Source: Dietzia sp. JS16-p6b (GTDB lineage Bacteria; Actinomycetota; Actinomycetes; Mycobacteriales; Mycobacteriaceae). Taken from it: a stretch of DNA of 64,000 nucleotides. The stretch is taken from contig NZ_CP024869.1 in the NCBI RefSeq assembly GCF_003052165.1, forward strand, positions 558,001 to 622,000, in the 5' to 3' direction. Of the stretch, positions 32,999 to 41,586 are shown one piece after another. Within the stretch, counting starts at the first letter, position 1. Every line of letters starts with the position of its first letter. The position numbers were made by a program, and so were the translations under genes. The notes under the pieces were generated by a model. The model saw nothing but the letters and a program-made list of their open reading frames with translations. It was not told where the DNA came from and did not search any database.

Positions 32999-33384
32999 CG
33001 TCGTAGGCGGTCGTCGTCGTCCGCGACGGGCATCACCGCGGTCGCGTCTGGCCGGTCCTCCGGCCGCACCGCGTTCTGCAGCGCGATCGACCGGGCCAGT
33101 CGGGCGTACCGCAGTTCCTGTTCGCGGAATCGCACGTAGGTGGAGACGGTGACGAATGCGAAGCCCATGACCAGCGCGTACAGCACCAGGTCCGTGCCCC
33201 GCTGGACGCCCAGGGCATTGGCCACCACGGTGAGGTCGTCCGGGCGCAGCACCGCATAGACCATGAACACCACGAACAGCACGAAGCCGATCTTGACCCC
33301 GGCCTTCGCCCGGGCTTTGCGCCGGTTGGCGAGGAAGAACGCCACCAGCGCGGCGCCGGCGAGCAGCAGTAGTGCCTTGATCAT
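32995..33384 (-). CDS. DUF2304 family small membrane protein
   Basis: A 129-residue protein with three hydrophobic helices (residues 2-18, 31-45 and 65-80) and a charged C-terminal tail. DUF2304 proteins such as Rv3632 stimulate the neighbouring polyprenyl-phosphate sugar synthase PpgS in mycobacteria. The ATG overlaps the stop of the GT2 gene (ATGA), so both are made in fixed ratio. Confidence 0.85.
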   Translation of the reverse strand: MIKALLLLAGAALVAFFLANRRKARAKAGVKIGFVLFVVFMVYAVLRPDDLTVVANALGVQRGTDLVLYALVMGFAFVTVSTYVRFREQELRYARLARSIALQNAVRPEDRPDATAVMPVADDDDRLRR

Positions 33385-34145
33385 CGCGGCAACCTCTTTC
33401 CCACGAACCCGTCGGAGAGGATGTTGATCCCGTTGAGCAGCGACTGCCCCTTCGACATGGAGTACTCGGTGTAGAGGATGTCGACGGGCTGCTCCGCGAC
33501 GCGCCACCCACGGTTGTCCATCAGTTCCACGAACTCGCTGGCGTGGCTCATGCCGTTCATCCGCAGGTTGAGGTCGTTCGCGACCCGCTCGTTGAACACC
33601 CGGAGCCCGTTGTGGGCGTCCGTCAGGCCGAGCCGGCGGGTGCGTGGGCTCAACATGACGACGGTCCTCAGGACGATCCGCTTGATCAGCGGGACCTGAT
33701 CGCCCTCGCGTCGCGGGCGGCCGAAGCGGGTACCCACCACGATGTCGACCGGTTCGGCTCGGACCCTCTCGACCATCGCGAGGACGTCCTTGACCTGGTG
33801 CTGGCCGTCGGCGTCGAAGGTGACGAAGTAGCGGGCGCCGGGTTGGGTGCGGGCGTACTCGACACCTGTCTGGATGGCAGCGCCCTGCCCGAGATTGACC
33901 GGGTGGCGGACGAGGTGCGCCCCCGCCCGGTGGATCGCGGCGGCGGACTCGTCGGACGACCCGTCGTCGACCGCCACGATGTTCGGGAACGTCTCTCGCG
34001 CACTGCTGAGCACGTCCTCGATGACGGTGCCCTCGTTGAAGCATGGCACGATCAGCCAGACGTCGCGGTTGCCCGCGGGGTCGTCTGCGGGGTCGCCGCC
34101 GGCCGTGTCACCGTGCTCTGGGAGTCGCTCACTGTCACTGCTCAT
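33381..34145 (-). CDS. GT2 glycosyltransferase, PpgS-like polyprenyl-phosphate sugar synthase
   Basis: A 254-residue GT-A fold enzyme. VPCFNEG starts the Rossmann region, VDDGSSD is the first acidic motif and DADGQH (residues 111-116) is the metal-binding DXD. There is no C-terminal membrane segment; the DUF2304 partner probably anchors it. In M. tuberculosis Rv3631 (PpgS) makes polyprenyl-phospho-N-acetylgalactosamine for arabinogalactan decoration. Order and overlap with DUF2304 are the same here. The sugar donor is inferred, not shown. Confidence 0.85.
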   Translation of the reverse strand: MSSDSERLPEHGDTAGGDPADDPAGNRDVWLIVPCFNEGTVIEDVLSSARETFPNIVAVDDGSSDESAAAIHRAGAHLVRHPVNLGQGAAIQTGVEYARTQPGARYFVTFDADGQHQVKDVLAMVERVRAEPVDIVVGTRFGRPRREGDQVPLIKRIVLRTVVMLSPRTRRLGLTDAHNGLRVFNERVANDLNLRMNGMSHASEFVELMDNRGWRVAEQPVDILYTEYSMSKGQSLLNGINILSDGFVGKRLPR

Positions 34146-34207
34146 CGCCGGTCGATACTATGCGATCGGACGGACAACCCGGTGACGAGAAGGACGGCGG
34201 TTCCCCG

Positions 34208-35104
34208 ATGGCCATCGATGTGATGCTCCCCTACTACGGGGACGTCGGCCACTTCAAGAAGGCTGTGGACAGCGTTCTCTCCCAGAGCTATTCGGACTTC
34301 CGACTGGTCGTGGTGGACGACGGCTACCCGGACCCGGAGCCCGCCCGCTACATGGGGGAGATCACCGCACGCGACGAGCGGGTGACGTACGAGAAGAACG
34401 AGACCAACCTCGGTGCCAACGGCAACTACCGCAAGTGCCTGGAGATGGTCACCGCGCCGGTCGTCGTGGTGATGGGCGCCGACGACATCATGCTGCCCAA
34501 CTATCTGCAGGTGGTGGCCGACGGGTTCGCGGCCGTTCCCGACGCCGCGGTGATGGAGGTGGGCGTCAGCGTGATCGACGAACACGGTGCGCCGGTCCGG
34601 CCACTGTCGGACACCGTCAAGTCGTTCACCCAGCCCAGGACAGACGGGCGCACGGTCCTGCACGGCGAGAAGCTGATGACCTCGCTGATGCACGGCAACT
34701 GGACCTACTTCCCGTCACTGGCGTGGAGTTCCGAGTGGATTCGCCGCATCGGGTTCCGCGAGGGGCTCGACGTGGTGCAGGACCTGGCGCTGTTGGTCGA
34801 CGTGATCACCGCTGGCGGCCACATGGTCTACGACCCGACGCTGGCATTCCTTTACCGCCGGCACTCGGCGTCCGACTCCTCGGTGCGTGCGCTCGACGGC
34901 CGCCGCTTCGACGAGGAGGCCCGCTTCTTCGCCGCCGAGGCGGACGCGTTCGCCGCCCGGGGCTGGAAGAAGGCCGAGCGGGCCGCGCGACTGCACGTGA
35001 CGTCGCGGCTCAACTCCCTGTCGCTGCTGCCCACCGCGGCCCGGGCCGGCAAGCTCGCCGAGGGTGGCAAGCGGCTCCTCGGCCACAGCTTCAGGAGGTT
35101 CTGA
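34208..35104 (+). CDS. GT2 family glycosyltransferase
   Basis: A 298-residue glycosyltransferase. VMLPYYGDVGHFKKAVDSVL and VVDDGYPDPEP give the nucleotide-sugar site, NLGANGNYRKCL follows, and VVMGADDIMLPNYL contains the DD metal site. It ends with a basic helix GKRLLGHSFRRF. No membrane segment. It diverges from the PpgS-like gene by 62 bp. The acceptor is unknown; rhamnosyl- or galactosyl-transfer in the envelope is plausible. Confidence 0.85.
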   Translation: MAIDVMLPYYGDVGHFKKAVDSVLSQSYSDFRLVVVDDGYPDPEPARYMGEITARDERVTYEKNETNLGANGNYRKCLEMVTAPVVVVMGADDIMLPNYLQVVADGFAAVPDAAVMEVGVSVIDEHGAPVRPLSDTVKSFTQPRTDGRTVLHGEKLMTSLMHGNWTYFPSLAWSSEWIRRIGFREGLDVVQDLALLVDVITAGGHMVYDPTLAFLYRRHSASDSSVRALDGRRFDEEARFFAAEADAFAARGWKKAERAARLHVTSRLNSLSLLPTAARAGKLAEGGKRLLGHSFRRF

Positions 35105-35217
35105 CCCGGGCCGGGCACGACCCCGGGGCGGCTTAGATTTGGTCGTCCCTGCTGCGCCGGAAAGGCCCCCGCGCCGCAATGGGCACGACCAGAATCGGAG
35201 GCAGGTGAGCCGCCGGA

Positions 35218-35586
35218 ATGGCCGGAGTGGAGGTCTATGTGATTCCCGAGCAGTGGATCCCGCACCGCCGTGAGGACGGCGAGCTGATCGGCTGGATCGA
35301 CATGACAGCCGCGGCGCCGCTGCTCGTGCCGATCGACCGCCTCGGCCGCCCGCTCGACCCGGTCGAGCACTGGCACCGGGCGGAGGAGGTCCTCGAGGGG
35401 ATCGGCCTGCGGTTCCTCATGGAGCGTTTCCTGTTCGGCGAGGACGGAGCCCAGACCGTGGTTCGGATCGCCCACCTGTACGAGGACCGGATCGTCCTGT
35501 CGACCGCGCTCACCGATGCGATCGAGGAGGTCGGCCGCGAGATCGTGGTGCCCTTCCCCGCGCCGAGCACGCTGCGCCCCGCCTGA
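35218..35586 (+). CDS. Conserved hypothetical protein
   Basis: A 122-residue acidic soluble protein with no recognised domain. It starts MAGVEVYVIPEQWIPH and has a conserved-looking core around RFLMERFLFGEDGAQTVVRIAH. No signal or membrane segment. It is 113 bp after the GT2 gene on the same strand. Its stop codon lies within the first copy of a 35-bp tandem repeat. Confidence 0.65.
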   Translation: MAGVEVYVIPEQWIPHRREDGELIGWIDMTAAAPLLVPIDRLGRPLDPVEHWHRAEEVLEGIGLRFLMERFLFGEDGAQTVVRIAHLYEDRIVLSTALTDAIEEVGREIVVPFPAPSTLRPA

Positions 35587-35666
35587 GCCGCCGCCCGCCG
35601 AGCACGCTGCGCCCCGCCTGAGCCGCCGCCCGCCGAGCACGCTGCGCCCCGCCTGAGCCGCCGCCC
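35562..35666. repeat. 35-bp tandem repeat spanning a stop codon
   Basis: Three copies (35562-35596, 35597-35631, 35632-35666). The first copy includes the last eight codons and TGA of the upstream gene; the next two repeat them in the intergenic space. All three copies appear identical. Confidence 0.9.
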
Positions 35667-35688
35667 GCCTGAACCACGGCCCGGCCGG

Positions 35689-37695
35689 TCAGCGTCGCAC
35701 GATCACCACTCGCGATCCCACCTCGCGGACGTCGAACAGCTCCGGGTCCGCGAACTGAGCCGGGGAGAACCGGATCGTCTCCCGGCTGTTGTTCCGGGCC
35801 AGCGGCATCTCGTTGATCGCCACCGGCAACCCCCAGGTCCGGATGCCCTCCCGCGCGAGCACCAGGACATCCGGGCCGCGGAAGGGTCCGGACTCCAGCG
35901 CGTCGGCCAGTTCGCGCGGGGAGGTGGCGGTGGCCCACCGGCGGATCTCGTCCGTCCTCTCGGTGTACCGACCGGCCGGGGTGGCATAGGCCTGCGCGGG
36001 CGCCTGGAAGGTGAAATAGGGGCGGTAGGAATAGACGGTCGGGACCGCGGTGAGCACCACCAGATCGGAGGGCTCCCGCCCGGGGGTCATCTCGTCGATC
36101 GCCTCCATCACCGGCGTGGGCGCGGCGACGGTGTCACGGGCGGCGGCGGCGAAGGCCGAGTCCTCCTCGGAGACGTGCTGCACCATCTGGACCGCGGCCA
36201 GGCCGGCCACGACCACGGCCACCGCGGCGACCCGCCCGCGGGAGTGCGCGGGCGACGTCGCCACCGCCCACCGGGCCAGGGCGAGCGAGCCCACCACACC
36301 GGCGAGCGCGAGAGCCAGCGTGATCGCCGGGATCAACCGGAACGGCAGCAGCGTGGATCCGGTGGCCGCCCTCAGGCCCGACAGGGCGTACCAGCCGAAC
36401 ACCGTGAGGACCATCAGCCCCAGCGCCTGCGCCAGCACGAGCGAGCGCGTCGGTGTGGGCAGGGGCCAGCCCGGCCGGGAGGACGTGACCTCGTCGTCGT
36501 CCTCGGGGGGTGCGCCGATCCGGGCGCCCAGGGCCGCCGCACCGCGGTCCGAGAGCCGGCCGGCGCCGTCCGGCCACACGGTCACCACCACCCACACCAC
36601 CCCGATCAGGCACAGCAGGCCCGCGGCGGACACCTCGAACATCGGCAGTGGCCAGCGCGATGCGATCTCCGGGGCGAAGTCGTTGGCCACGGACGGCTCG
36701 GTCTCGGCGCCGCCCAGCACGGCCAGGAGGAAGCGGTGCCAGAACAGCAGTGCCAGGAGAGCGGAGATGCCGGCCATCGCGGCCAGGTGGGCGATCAGTG
36801 TGCCGACCACGGCGCGGTCGGAGCGGTGGCGCCAGGTGGTGATGACGACGACGAGGGCGACCAGCAACGCCGCGACACCCGCGATGAGCGTGTAGTCCAG
36901 GGCGGCCCATCCGAGGTAGCCGCCGATCGTCACGACCAGCGGCCACGTGGGTCGGCCGCCGTCGGTGCCCCGCGTCACCGCGGCGGCGCGTGCGCAGAGC
37001 AGGAAGGTCGCCACCACGACCTGCGGGAGGAGGCAGATGAGGATCCACGAGTAGGGCTCGTAGGCGTTGGTGTGTCCCCCCACGACCGCGGTGACCAGAC
37101 CGAACAGCACGGCGAGCCGGGTCGGCACCAGCCAGCGCCAGGCGACGAAGGCGATCGCGCCCGCGATCGCCATGGTGGCGATCGCATAGGGCTTGTAGAA
37201 CTCCCAGCCCTCGATCCCGGTCAGGGCGGCCAGTCGCCCGCCCACCCAGAACCACTGCGGCGGGTAGAAGGGCGCGGCGTCGGCGAAGAAGGGGTCGGCG
37301 AGCGCGGGGGAGTCGGCGAAGCGGGTCACGTACGCGACGCGGTTGAGCTGGTCGCCGCCGAGGCCGAAGAGGTAGTGCGGCGTCCCGGTCAGCAGCAGGC
37401 CGAGGTGGGAGGAGGCGAGAAACGCCGGGCCGGCGGTCCCGAGGAGCCACAGGCCGCGATCGCCGGTACCGCGGCCGGTCCCTCGGCCCCGGCGCCCCCC
37501 GCGCAGCAGGAGCCAGCCGGCCAGCACCACCAGCCCCGCGGCGAGGGTCGCTCCCAGGGCCTCGGGCAGCCAGCTGGGCTCCGGCAGGGACAGCGCATCG
37601 ACGGTCGTGAGGGTCAGTGCGGCCACCAGTGTGGCGACGACGAGCCCCGCCAGGAGTTCACCCGCGCGCCGCGCGAGCAACCGGGCCTCGCTCAT
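35689..37695 (-). CDS. AftA-like arabinofuranosyltransferase (GT85)
   Basis: A 668-residue polytopic protein. The extracytoplasmic loop has GLGGDQLNRVAYVTRF, then FYPPQWFWVGGRLA and GWEFYKPYA, the N-terminal pattern of galactan 5-O-arabinofuranosyltransferase AftA. The C-terminal soluble domain keeps FTFQAPAQAYATPAGRY. AftA primes arabinan synthesis on galactan using decaprenyl-phospho-arabinose. I cannot tell whether this is the main AftA, normally in the emb cluster, or a paralogue. ATG 37695 overlaps the flippase stop by four bases. Confidence 0.8.
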   Translation of the reverse strand: MSEARLLARRAGELLAGLVVATLVAALTLTTVDALSLPEPSWLPEALGATLAAGLVVLAGWLLLRGGRRGRGTGRGTGDRGLWLLGTAGPAFLASSHLGLLLTGTPHYLFGLGGDQLNRVAYVTRFADSPALADPFFADAAPFYPPQWFWVGGRLAALTGIEGWEFYKPYAIATMAIAGAIAFVAWRWLVPTRLAVLFGLVTAVVGGHTNAYEPYSWILICLLPQVVVATFLLCARAAAVTRGTDGGRPTWPLVVTIGGYLGWAALDYTLIAGVAALLVALVVVITTWRHRSDRAVVGTLIAHLAAMAGISALLALLFWHRFLLAVLGGAETEPSVANDFAPEIASRWPLPMFEVSAAGLLCLIGVVWVVVTVWPDGAGRLSDRGAAALGARIGAPPEDDDEVTSSRPGWPLPTPTRSLVLAQALGLMVLTVFGWYALSGLRAATGSTLLPFRLIPAITLALALAGVVGSLALARWAVATSPAHSRGRVAAVAVVVAGLAAVQMVQHVSEEDSAFAAAARDTVAAPTPVMEAIDEMTPGREPSDLVVLTAVPTVYSYRPYFTFQAPAQAYATPAGRYTERTDEIRRWATATSPRELADALESGPFRGPDVLVLAREGIRTWGLPVAINEMPLARNNSRETIRFSPAQFADPELFDVREVGSRVVIVRR

Positions 37696-38996
37696 CCGTC
37701 GCGGCCCCGGTCGAGGCGGGCGGATACCGCGAGGCCGGCGACGTGCACCGCCACCCCGATGCCGGGCCCCGCGAGGAGGGCGATCGCCGATCGCACGTCG
37801 AGCGGGCCGGGCACCGAGACCAGGAGGACCAGCGCCGCCCCCACTGCCACCCACCAACCGGCGTTGTAGAGCGTGTGTCGGTCGAAGGCCAGCGCGGCGT
37901 TGCCCGTGACCATGAGGGCGGCGGTACCGACGGAGGCCGCGGTGAGCGCGGCCAGGACCGCTCCGGGGAGCTCGAACTCGGCCCCGAACAGCACCCGGAT
38001 GAGCCACGGGCCCACGAGCCAGGCTGCGCCCGCACCCACCAGGCCGACCGCGGTGACCAGCCCGAGCGGGCCGGCCAGTGCGCGCGGGCCGAGCTCGCGG
38101 CGCTGGACGAAGTAGACGATGATCGCGCTCTGGAAACTGGTCAGCGGTACCAGCAGCGGCGCGCGGGTGAGGGTGATGGCCAGGATGACCGCGCCGACCA
38201 GTGGCGCGGGGTCCGACTCGCGGACGGTGGCGGTGACGAACACGGGAAACCCCACCACCAGGGCGGCGGTCCCCGCCGAGGCCAGCATCGCCGAGGCGGT
38301 GTTGCGCCAGAACCGTCGACGGCCCACGTCGACCGCGCGGGTCAGCGCCTCTCGGGTGGCCGGGGACAGGGCGATCATCACAGCCCAGGTGACGGTGCCG
38401 GCGACGGTGGCGAAGGCGAATCCGAGCCCGGCGTCACCGGCCCACCACGCCACGCCGGCCACGCCCAGTCGCAGCGCGGCGTCCACGGTGAGGAGCACCG
38501 CGTACAGGCCCCAGCGCTCGGTTCCCGAGAGCGCCCCCGCCGTGGCGGCCTGGAGGCTGAAGCCGAGGATCCCCACCGCCATCACCGCCACGCCCACCCC
38601 GGAGAACGCGGGCAGTCCCAGGCGTGGCCAGGCGGGAGCGCTCACCGCGACGACGCAGGCCAGCACGAGGCCCAGCATCAGTCCGGCGGGCAGGAGCCGG
38701 ACCCGGCCTCCCGTCCCCGGTGCCGGGAGAACCGCCGCGGGACCCACCCGGGCCGACCTCACGGCCCGGGTGGTCTCCTGCATGAGTCCGTTGGCCACTC
38801 CGCCGAGAGCGAAGAACGCGCCCCAGTAGGTGGCGAAGAGCGGGTAGTCCGACGGTCCGAGCGTCCGGCCGGCGACCAGCATCACGAGGTAGCCGGAGGC
38901 GGCCGCGAACGCCGTCGCCAGCGTCAGTGCCCGCATCCCACCCACGGCGCGGCGGCCGGTCGTGGGGGTCGGGTCAGCGGCGGCCGGAGTGGTCAT
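37692..38996 (-). CDS. Polysaccharide/lipid-linked sugar flippase (Wzx/MATE-like)
   Basis: A 434-residue protein with about 12-14 hydrophobic segments and no large soluble domain. SGYLVMLVAGRTLGPSDY near the N-terminus is the usual opening of polysaccharide-biosynthesis flippases. It resembles Rv3630 in position and length. It probably moves a lipid-linked sugar across the membrane for a neighbouring GT-C enzyme such as the AftA-like protein, whose start overlaps its stop. Its own ATG lies 23 bp inside the upstream peptidase gene. Confidence 0.8.
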   Translation of the reverse strand: MTTPAAADPTPTTGRRAVGGMRALTLATAFAAASGYLVMLVAGRTLGPSDYPLFATYWGAFFALGGVANGLMQETTRAVRSARVGPAAVLPAPGTGGRVRLLPAGLMLGLVLACVVAVSAPAWPRLGLPAFSGVGVAVMAVGILGFSLQAATAGALSGTERWGLYAVLLTVDAALRLGVAGVAWWAGDAGLGFAFATVAGTVTWAVMIALSPATREALTRAVDVGRRRFWRNTASAMLASAGTAALVVGFPVFVTATVRESDPAPLVGAVILAITLTRAPLLVPLTSFQSAIIVYFVQRRELGPRALAGPLGLVTAVGLVGAGAAWLVGPWLIRVLFGAEFELPGAVLAALTAASVGTAALMVTGNAALAFDRHTLYNAGWWVAVGAALVLLVSVPGPLDVRSAIALLAGPGIGVAVHVAGLAVSARLDRGRDG

Positions 38997-40368
38997 CGGG
39001 CATGCCGAGGGTGGGCGGCAACGGTTCGGAGAACAGCCAGGCGGACCACAAGGGCCGCAGATCCACGGGGGAGTGGTCCGCGGCCATGTGGAGGAAGTCG
39101 TCGGTGGTCGCGGTCTTTCCCGAGTACTTGACCACCCAGCCGCGGAGCAACCGGAAGAACTGCTCGTCGCCGATGGTCAGGCGCAGCGCGTGCAGGGCGA
39201 GCGCACCGCGCTTGTAGACGCGGTCGTCGAACATGTCCTTGGGGCCGGGATCGGACAGCAGCAGATCCTGGGGGGAGTTCTGCAGCTTGGAGTAGTAGCG
39301 CAGCGCGTGGCTGCCCGCGTCCGCGCCGCCGGAGAACTCCGTCCACAGCCACTCGGCGTAGCAGGCGAAGCCCTCGTGGAGCCAGATGTGCTTCCACTCG
39401 GCGGCGGTGACGGCGTTGCCGAACCACTGGTGGGCGAGTTCGTGGGCGATCAGCCGTTCGTCGTCCGTCCCCGCCTCGGCGGTGTTGCGGCCGAACGTGG
39501 ACATTCCCATCGCCTCGAGAGGGATCTCCAGTTCGTCGTCGGTCACCACCACCTTGTACTCGCCGAAGGGGTACGGGCCGAACAGGTCGGTGAAGACGTC
39601 GATCATCTCGAGCTGGCGGGCGAACGCCACCCGGAAGTCCCGCTTGAGGTCCGCGGGAAGATAGGCGTGGACCGGCACCGAGCCACCCGTCACCTCCAGG
39701 TGCTCGTACCGTCCCAGGTTGATGGTCACGAGGTAGGTGGAGGTGGGCTGCGGGAGGTCGAACTCCCACGTGGTGGTGCTGCCACTGCGCTTCTTGCCCA
39801 CCAGCGACCCCGTCACGACGGCGCGGTACGGCGAGTCCGTGGTGAGACGGATCCGGAACGGGGCCTTGGACGAGGGGTGGTCGTCGCACGGGAACCAGCT
39901 GGCGGCCCCGTTGGGTTGGTTCGCCACCAGGACGCCGTCGGTCAGTTCCTCCCAACCGACCTCCCCCCAGGCGCCGCGGATGGGGCGCGGGTTGCCCGAG
40001 TACCGGATGGTGAGGGTGAACGCCGCGCCCACGGGGATCGGGTCGGTCGGGGTGACGCTGAGCTTGCCCCGCGGCCGGCCGTACCGGGCGACCCGGCCGC
40101 GGTCGAGCGAGACCTTGGAGACGTCGAGGTGGGGGGACAGGTCGAGCTGAACGGACTCGAGCGGTTCGGTGGCCGTGGCGGTGATCACGGCCTGACCGCG
40201 CAGGTTGTTGGAGCTCATCTTGTAGGTGAGGTCCAGTTCGTACCGGGTCACCCGGTAGCCGTGGTTCCCGGCGCTGGGCAGGTAGGGATCCACCGGATCG
40301 GCGCGCGACGAATCGCGGGGGGCGGCGATCTTGGCGATGAGGTCCTTCTTGACTGCCTTCAATTCCAT
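38974..40368 (-). CDS. M1 family zinc metallopeptidase
   Basis: A 464-residue short-form M1 aminopeptidase. The N-terminal beta domain precedes the exopeptidase-type loop, written here as PLEAMGMST instead of the usual GAMEN. The zinc site is HELAHQWFGN with the third ligand Glu in WLHEGFACYAEW. It lacks the large C-terminal helical domain of PepN. No signal peptide is seen from ATG 40368. It starts a three-gene overlapping run with the flippase and AftA-like genes. Confidence 0.9.
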   Translation of the reverse strand: MELKAVKKDLIAKIAAPRDSSRADPVDPYLPSAGNHGYRVTRYELDLTYKMSSNNLRGQAVITATATEPLESVQLDLSPHLDVSKVSLDRGRVARYGRPRGKLSVTPTDPIPVGAAFTLTIRYSGNPRPIRGAWGEVGWEELTDGVLVANQPNGAASWFPCDDHPSSKAPFRIRLTTDSPYRAVVTGSLVGKKRSGSTTTWEFDLPQPTSTYLVTINLGRYEHLEVTGGSVPVHAYLPADLKRDFRVAFARQLEMIDVFTDLFGPYPFGEYKVVVTDDELEIPLEAMGMSTFGRNTAEAGTDDERLIAHELAHQWFGNAVTAAEWKHIWLHEGFACYAEWLWTEFSGGADAGSHALRYYSKLQNSPQDLLLSDPGPKDMFDDRVYKRGALALHALRLTIGDEQFFRLLRGWVVKYSGKTATTDDFLHMAADHSPVDLRPLWSAWLFSEPLPPTLGMPDDHSGRR

Positions 40369-40464
40369 GACCTGCGCGAGTGTAGTGGACCCGGGGGATC
40401 GCCACGGTCGCCGTCGCCGCCGGTGCCGCTGACGCCCGCCACCGCCGTCGGATCCGCGCTCTGC

Positions 40465-40497
40465 GGAAACTACTTGCCAACCAGGAAAGTAGTTTCC
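40465..40497. promoter_or_regulatory. Inverted-repeat operator for the 40555-41417 operon
   Basis: GGAAACTACTTGCC (40465-40478) and GGAAAGTAGTTTCC (40484-40497) are inverted copies with 13 of 14 bases matching and a 5-bp spacer. Each half is itself near-palindromic. It overlaps the promoter TTGCCA-N18-TAGTGT (40474-40503). The winged-helix regulator encoded downstream is the natural candidate to bind it. Confidence 0.75.
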
Positions 40498-40503
40498 TAG
40501 TGT
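40474..40503 (+). promoter_or_regulatory. Promoter of the membrane protein/regulator operon
   Basis: TTGCCA (40474-40479) and TAGTGT (40498-40503) are 18 nt apart; the start would be near 40510, about 45 nt before the ATG at 40555. Confidence 0.5.
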
Positions 40504-40554
40504 GGGGTCATCGGCCGGGCGAGGGCCCGGGGAAGTGTCGAGAAAGGTGAAGTC

Positions 40555-41004
40555 ATGACCACGGAGAACTACACCACCGGCGCGGTCGATCGCGCCGAGG
40601 CCGCCAGGCTCCTCGCGGAGGCCGAGGGGCGCCCGCCGGTCAGCTCCACGCGCGACGCCCGGGTCTTCGCCTGGTTCACCGCGGTCATCGCGGTGGTGAT
40701 GGGGGCCGGGACCATCGCGATCATGTTCTCCGACTGGGCGATGCTGCCGTACGCGGTGCTTCTGTTCGCCGTGATGGCCTGGCAGCGGCGGTCGATCGGC
40801 GCCAGCCCCCGTGGCTCGGCCCGCACGTCCTTCTGGGGGGTCGTGGGTTCCGGGGTGATGGTGCTCGTCGTCGTCACCGGCCTGCACGTCATCCGCACCA
40901 CGATCGGCCTCACCGCCTGGTGGTATCTCCTCGGCGCGGTGCTGGTGGCGGTGCCCGGACTGATCGCCGCCGCGCGGATCGCACGGCGGGGGGCCTCGCG
41001 GTGA
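40555..41004 (+). CDS. Small four-helix membrane protein
   Basis: A 149-residue protein. The N-terminal ~38 residues are charged and cytoplasmic, then four hydrophobic segments follow (VFAWFTAVIAVVMGAGT, AMLPYAVLLFAVMAW, WGVVGSGVMVLVVVTGL, WWYLLGAVLVAVPGL). AAAGGTGA precedes the ATG. Function unknown. Coupling to the downstream regulator (GTGA overlap) and the operator upstream suggest a regulator with a membrane partner or efflux helper. Confidence 0.75.
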   Translation: MTTENYTTGAVDRAEAARLLAEAEGRPPVSSTRDARVFAWFTAVIAVVMGAGTIAIMFSDWAMLPYAVLLFAVMAWQRRSIGASPRGSARTSFWGVVGSGVMVLVVVTGLHVIRTTIGLTAWWYLLGAVLVAVPGLIAAARIARRGASR

Positions 41005-41417
41005 GCGGTTCGACAGGCGAGGCCGCCGGAACCGGCACCGCCGACGGTGACGCAGGTGACACCGACAACGCCGCCGGTCACGCCGGTCACGCCGCTGACC
41101 TCGACGTCCCCGACGACCGCGCGCAAGGACACGCGCGCCACCGGCTCGACGAGGTCATCCACGCGCCGGTGAGATTCTCGATCGTCGCCGCGTTGGCCGG
41201 GGTCGACGACGCGGAGTTCGCGACGATCCGCGATGCGGTGGAGGTCTCCGACTCGACGCTGTCCAAGCAGGTCGCGGTGCTCGAGAAGGCCGGGTACGTC
41301 AAGGTGCGCAAGGGGTACGTGGGAAAGCGACCCCGGACCTGGTTGGCCCTGAGCCGCGAGGGTCGCAGGGCCTACGGGTCGCACCTGGAGGCGCTCCGGG
41401 CCATCGCCGGCGGCTGA
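41001..41417 (+). CDS. Winged-helix transcriptional regulator (MarR/ArsR-like, PF13601 type)
   Basis: A 138-residue protein. The first ~40 residues are a disordered Asp/Gly/His-rich leader. The DNA-binding domain follows (VIHAPVRFSIVAALAGVDD, then the recognition-helix region VSDSTLSKQVAVLEKAGYVKV and the wing KGYVGKRPRTWLALS). This type usually acts as an autorepressor of its own small operon. The GTG overlaps the preceding stop. Confidence 0.85.
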   Translation: MSGSTGEAAGTGTADGDAGDTDNAAGHAGHAADLDVPDDRAQGHARHRLDEVIHAPVRFSIVAALAGVDDAEFATIRDAVEVSDSTLSKQVAVLEKAGYVKVRKGYVGKRPRTWLALSREGRRAYGSHLEALRAIAGG

Positions 41418-41496
41418 CCGGCGAATCCCCCTCCCTCCCCCGGATGCGCGGCGTCTTTGCACGGAACCCACGGGGGTGCGCGGCGAGTCTGGTCCA

Positions 41497-41577
41497 GACC
41501 CGCCGCGCAGCCCCTGCGGTGGCAGACGGACCCGCCGCGCAGCCCCTGCGGTGGCAGACGGACCCGCCGCGCAGCCC
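41497..41577. repeat. 32-bp tandem repeat in gap
   Basis: Two identical 32-bp copies (41497-41528, 41529-41560) and a partial third (41561-41577) lie between the convergent regulator and NRPS-like genes. The partial copy ends 10 bp before the NRPS-like stop. Confidence 0.9.
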
Positions 41578-41586
41578 GCGCCCCGC

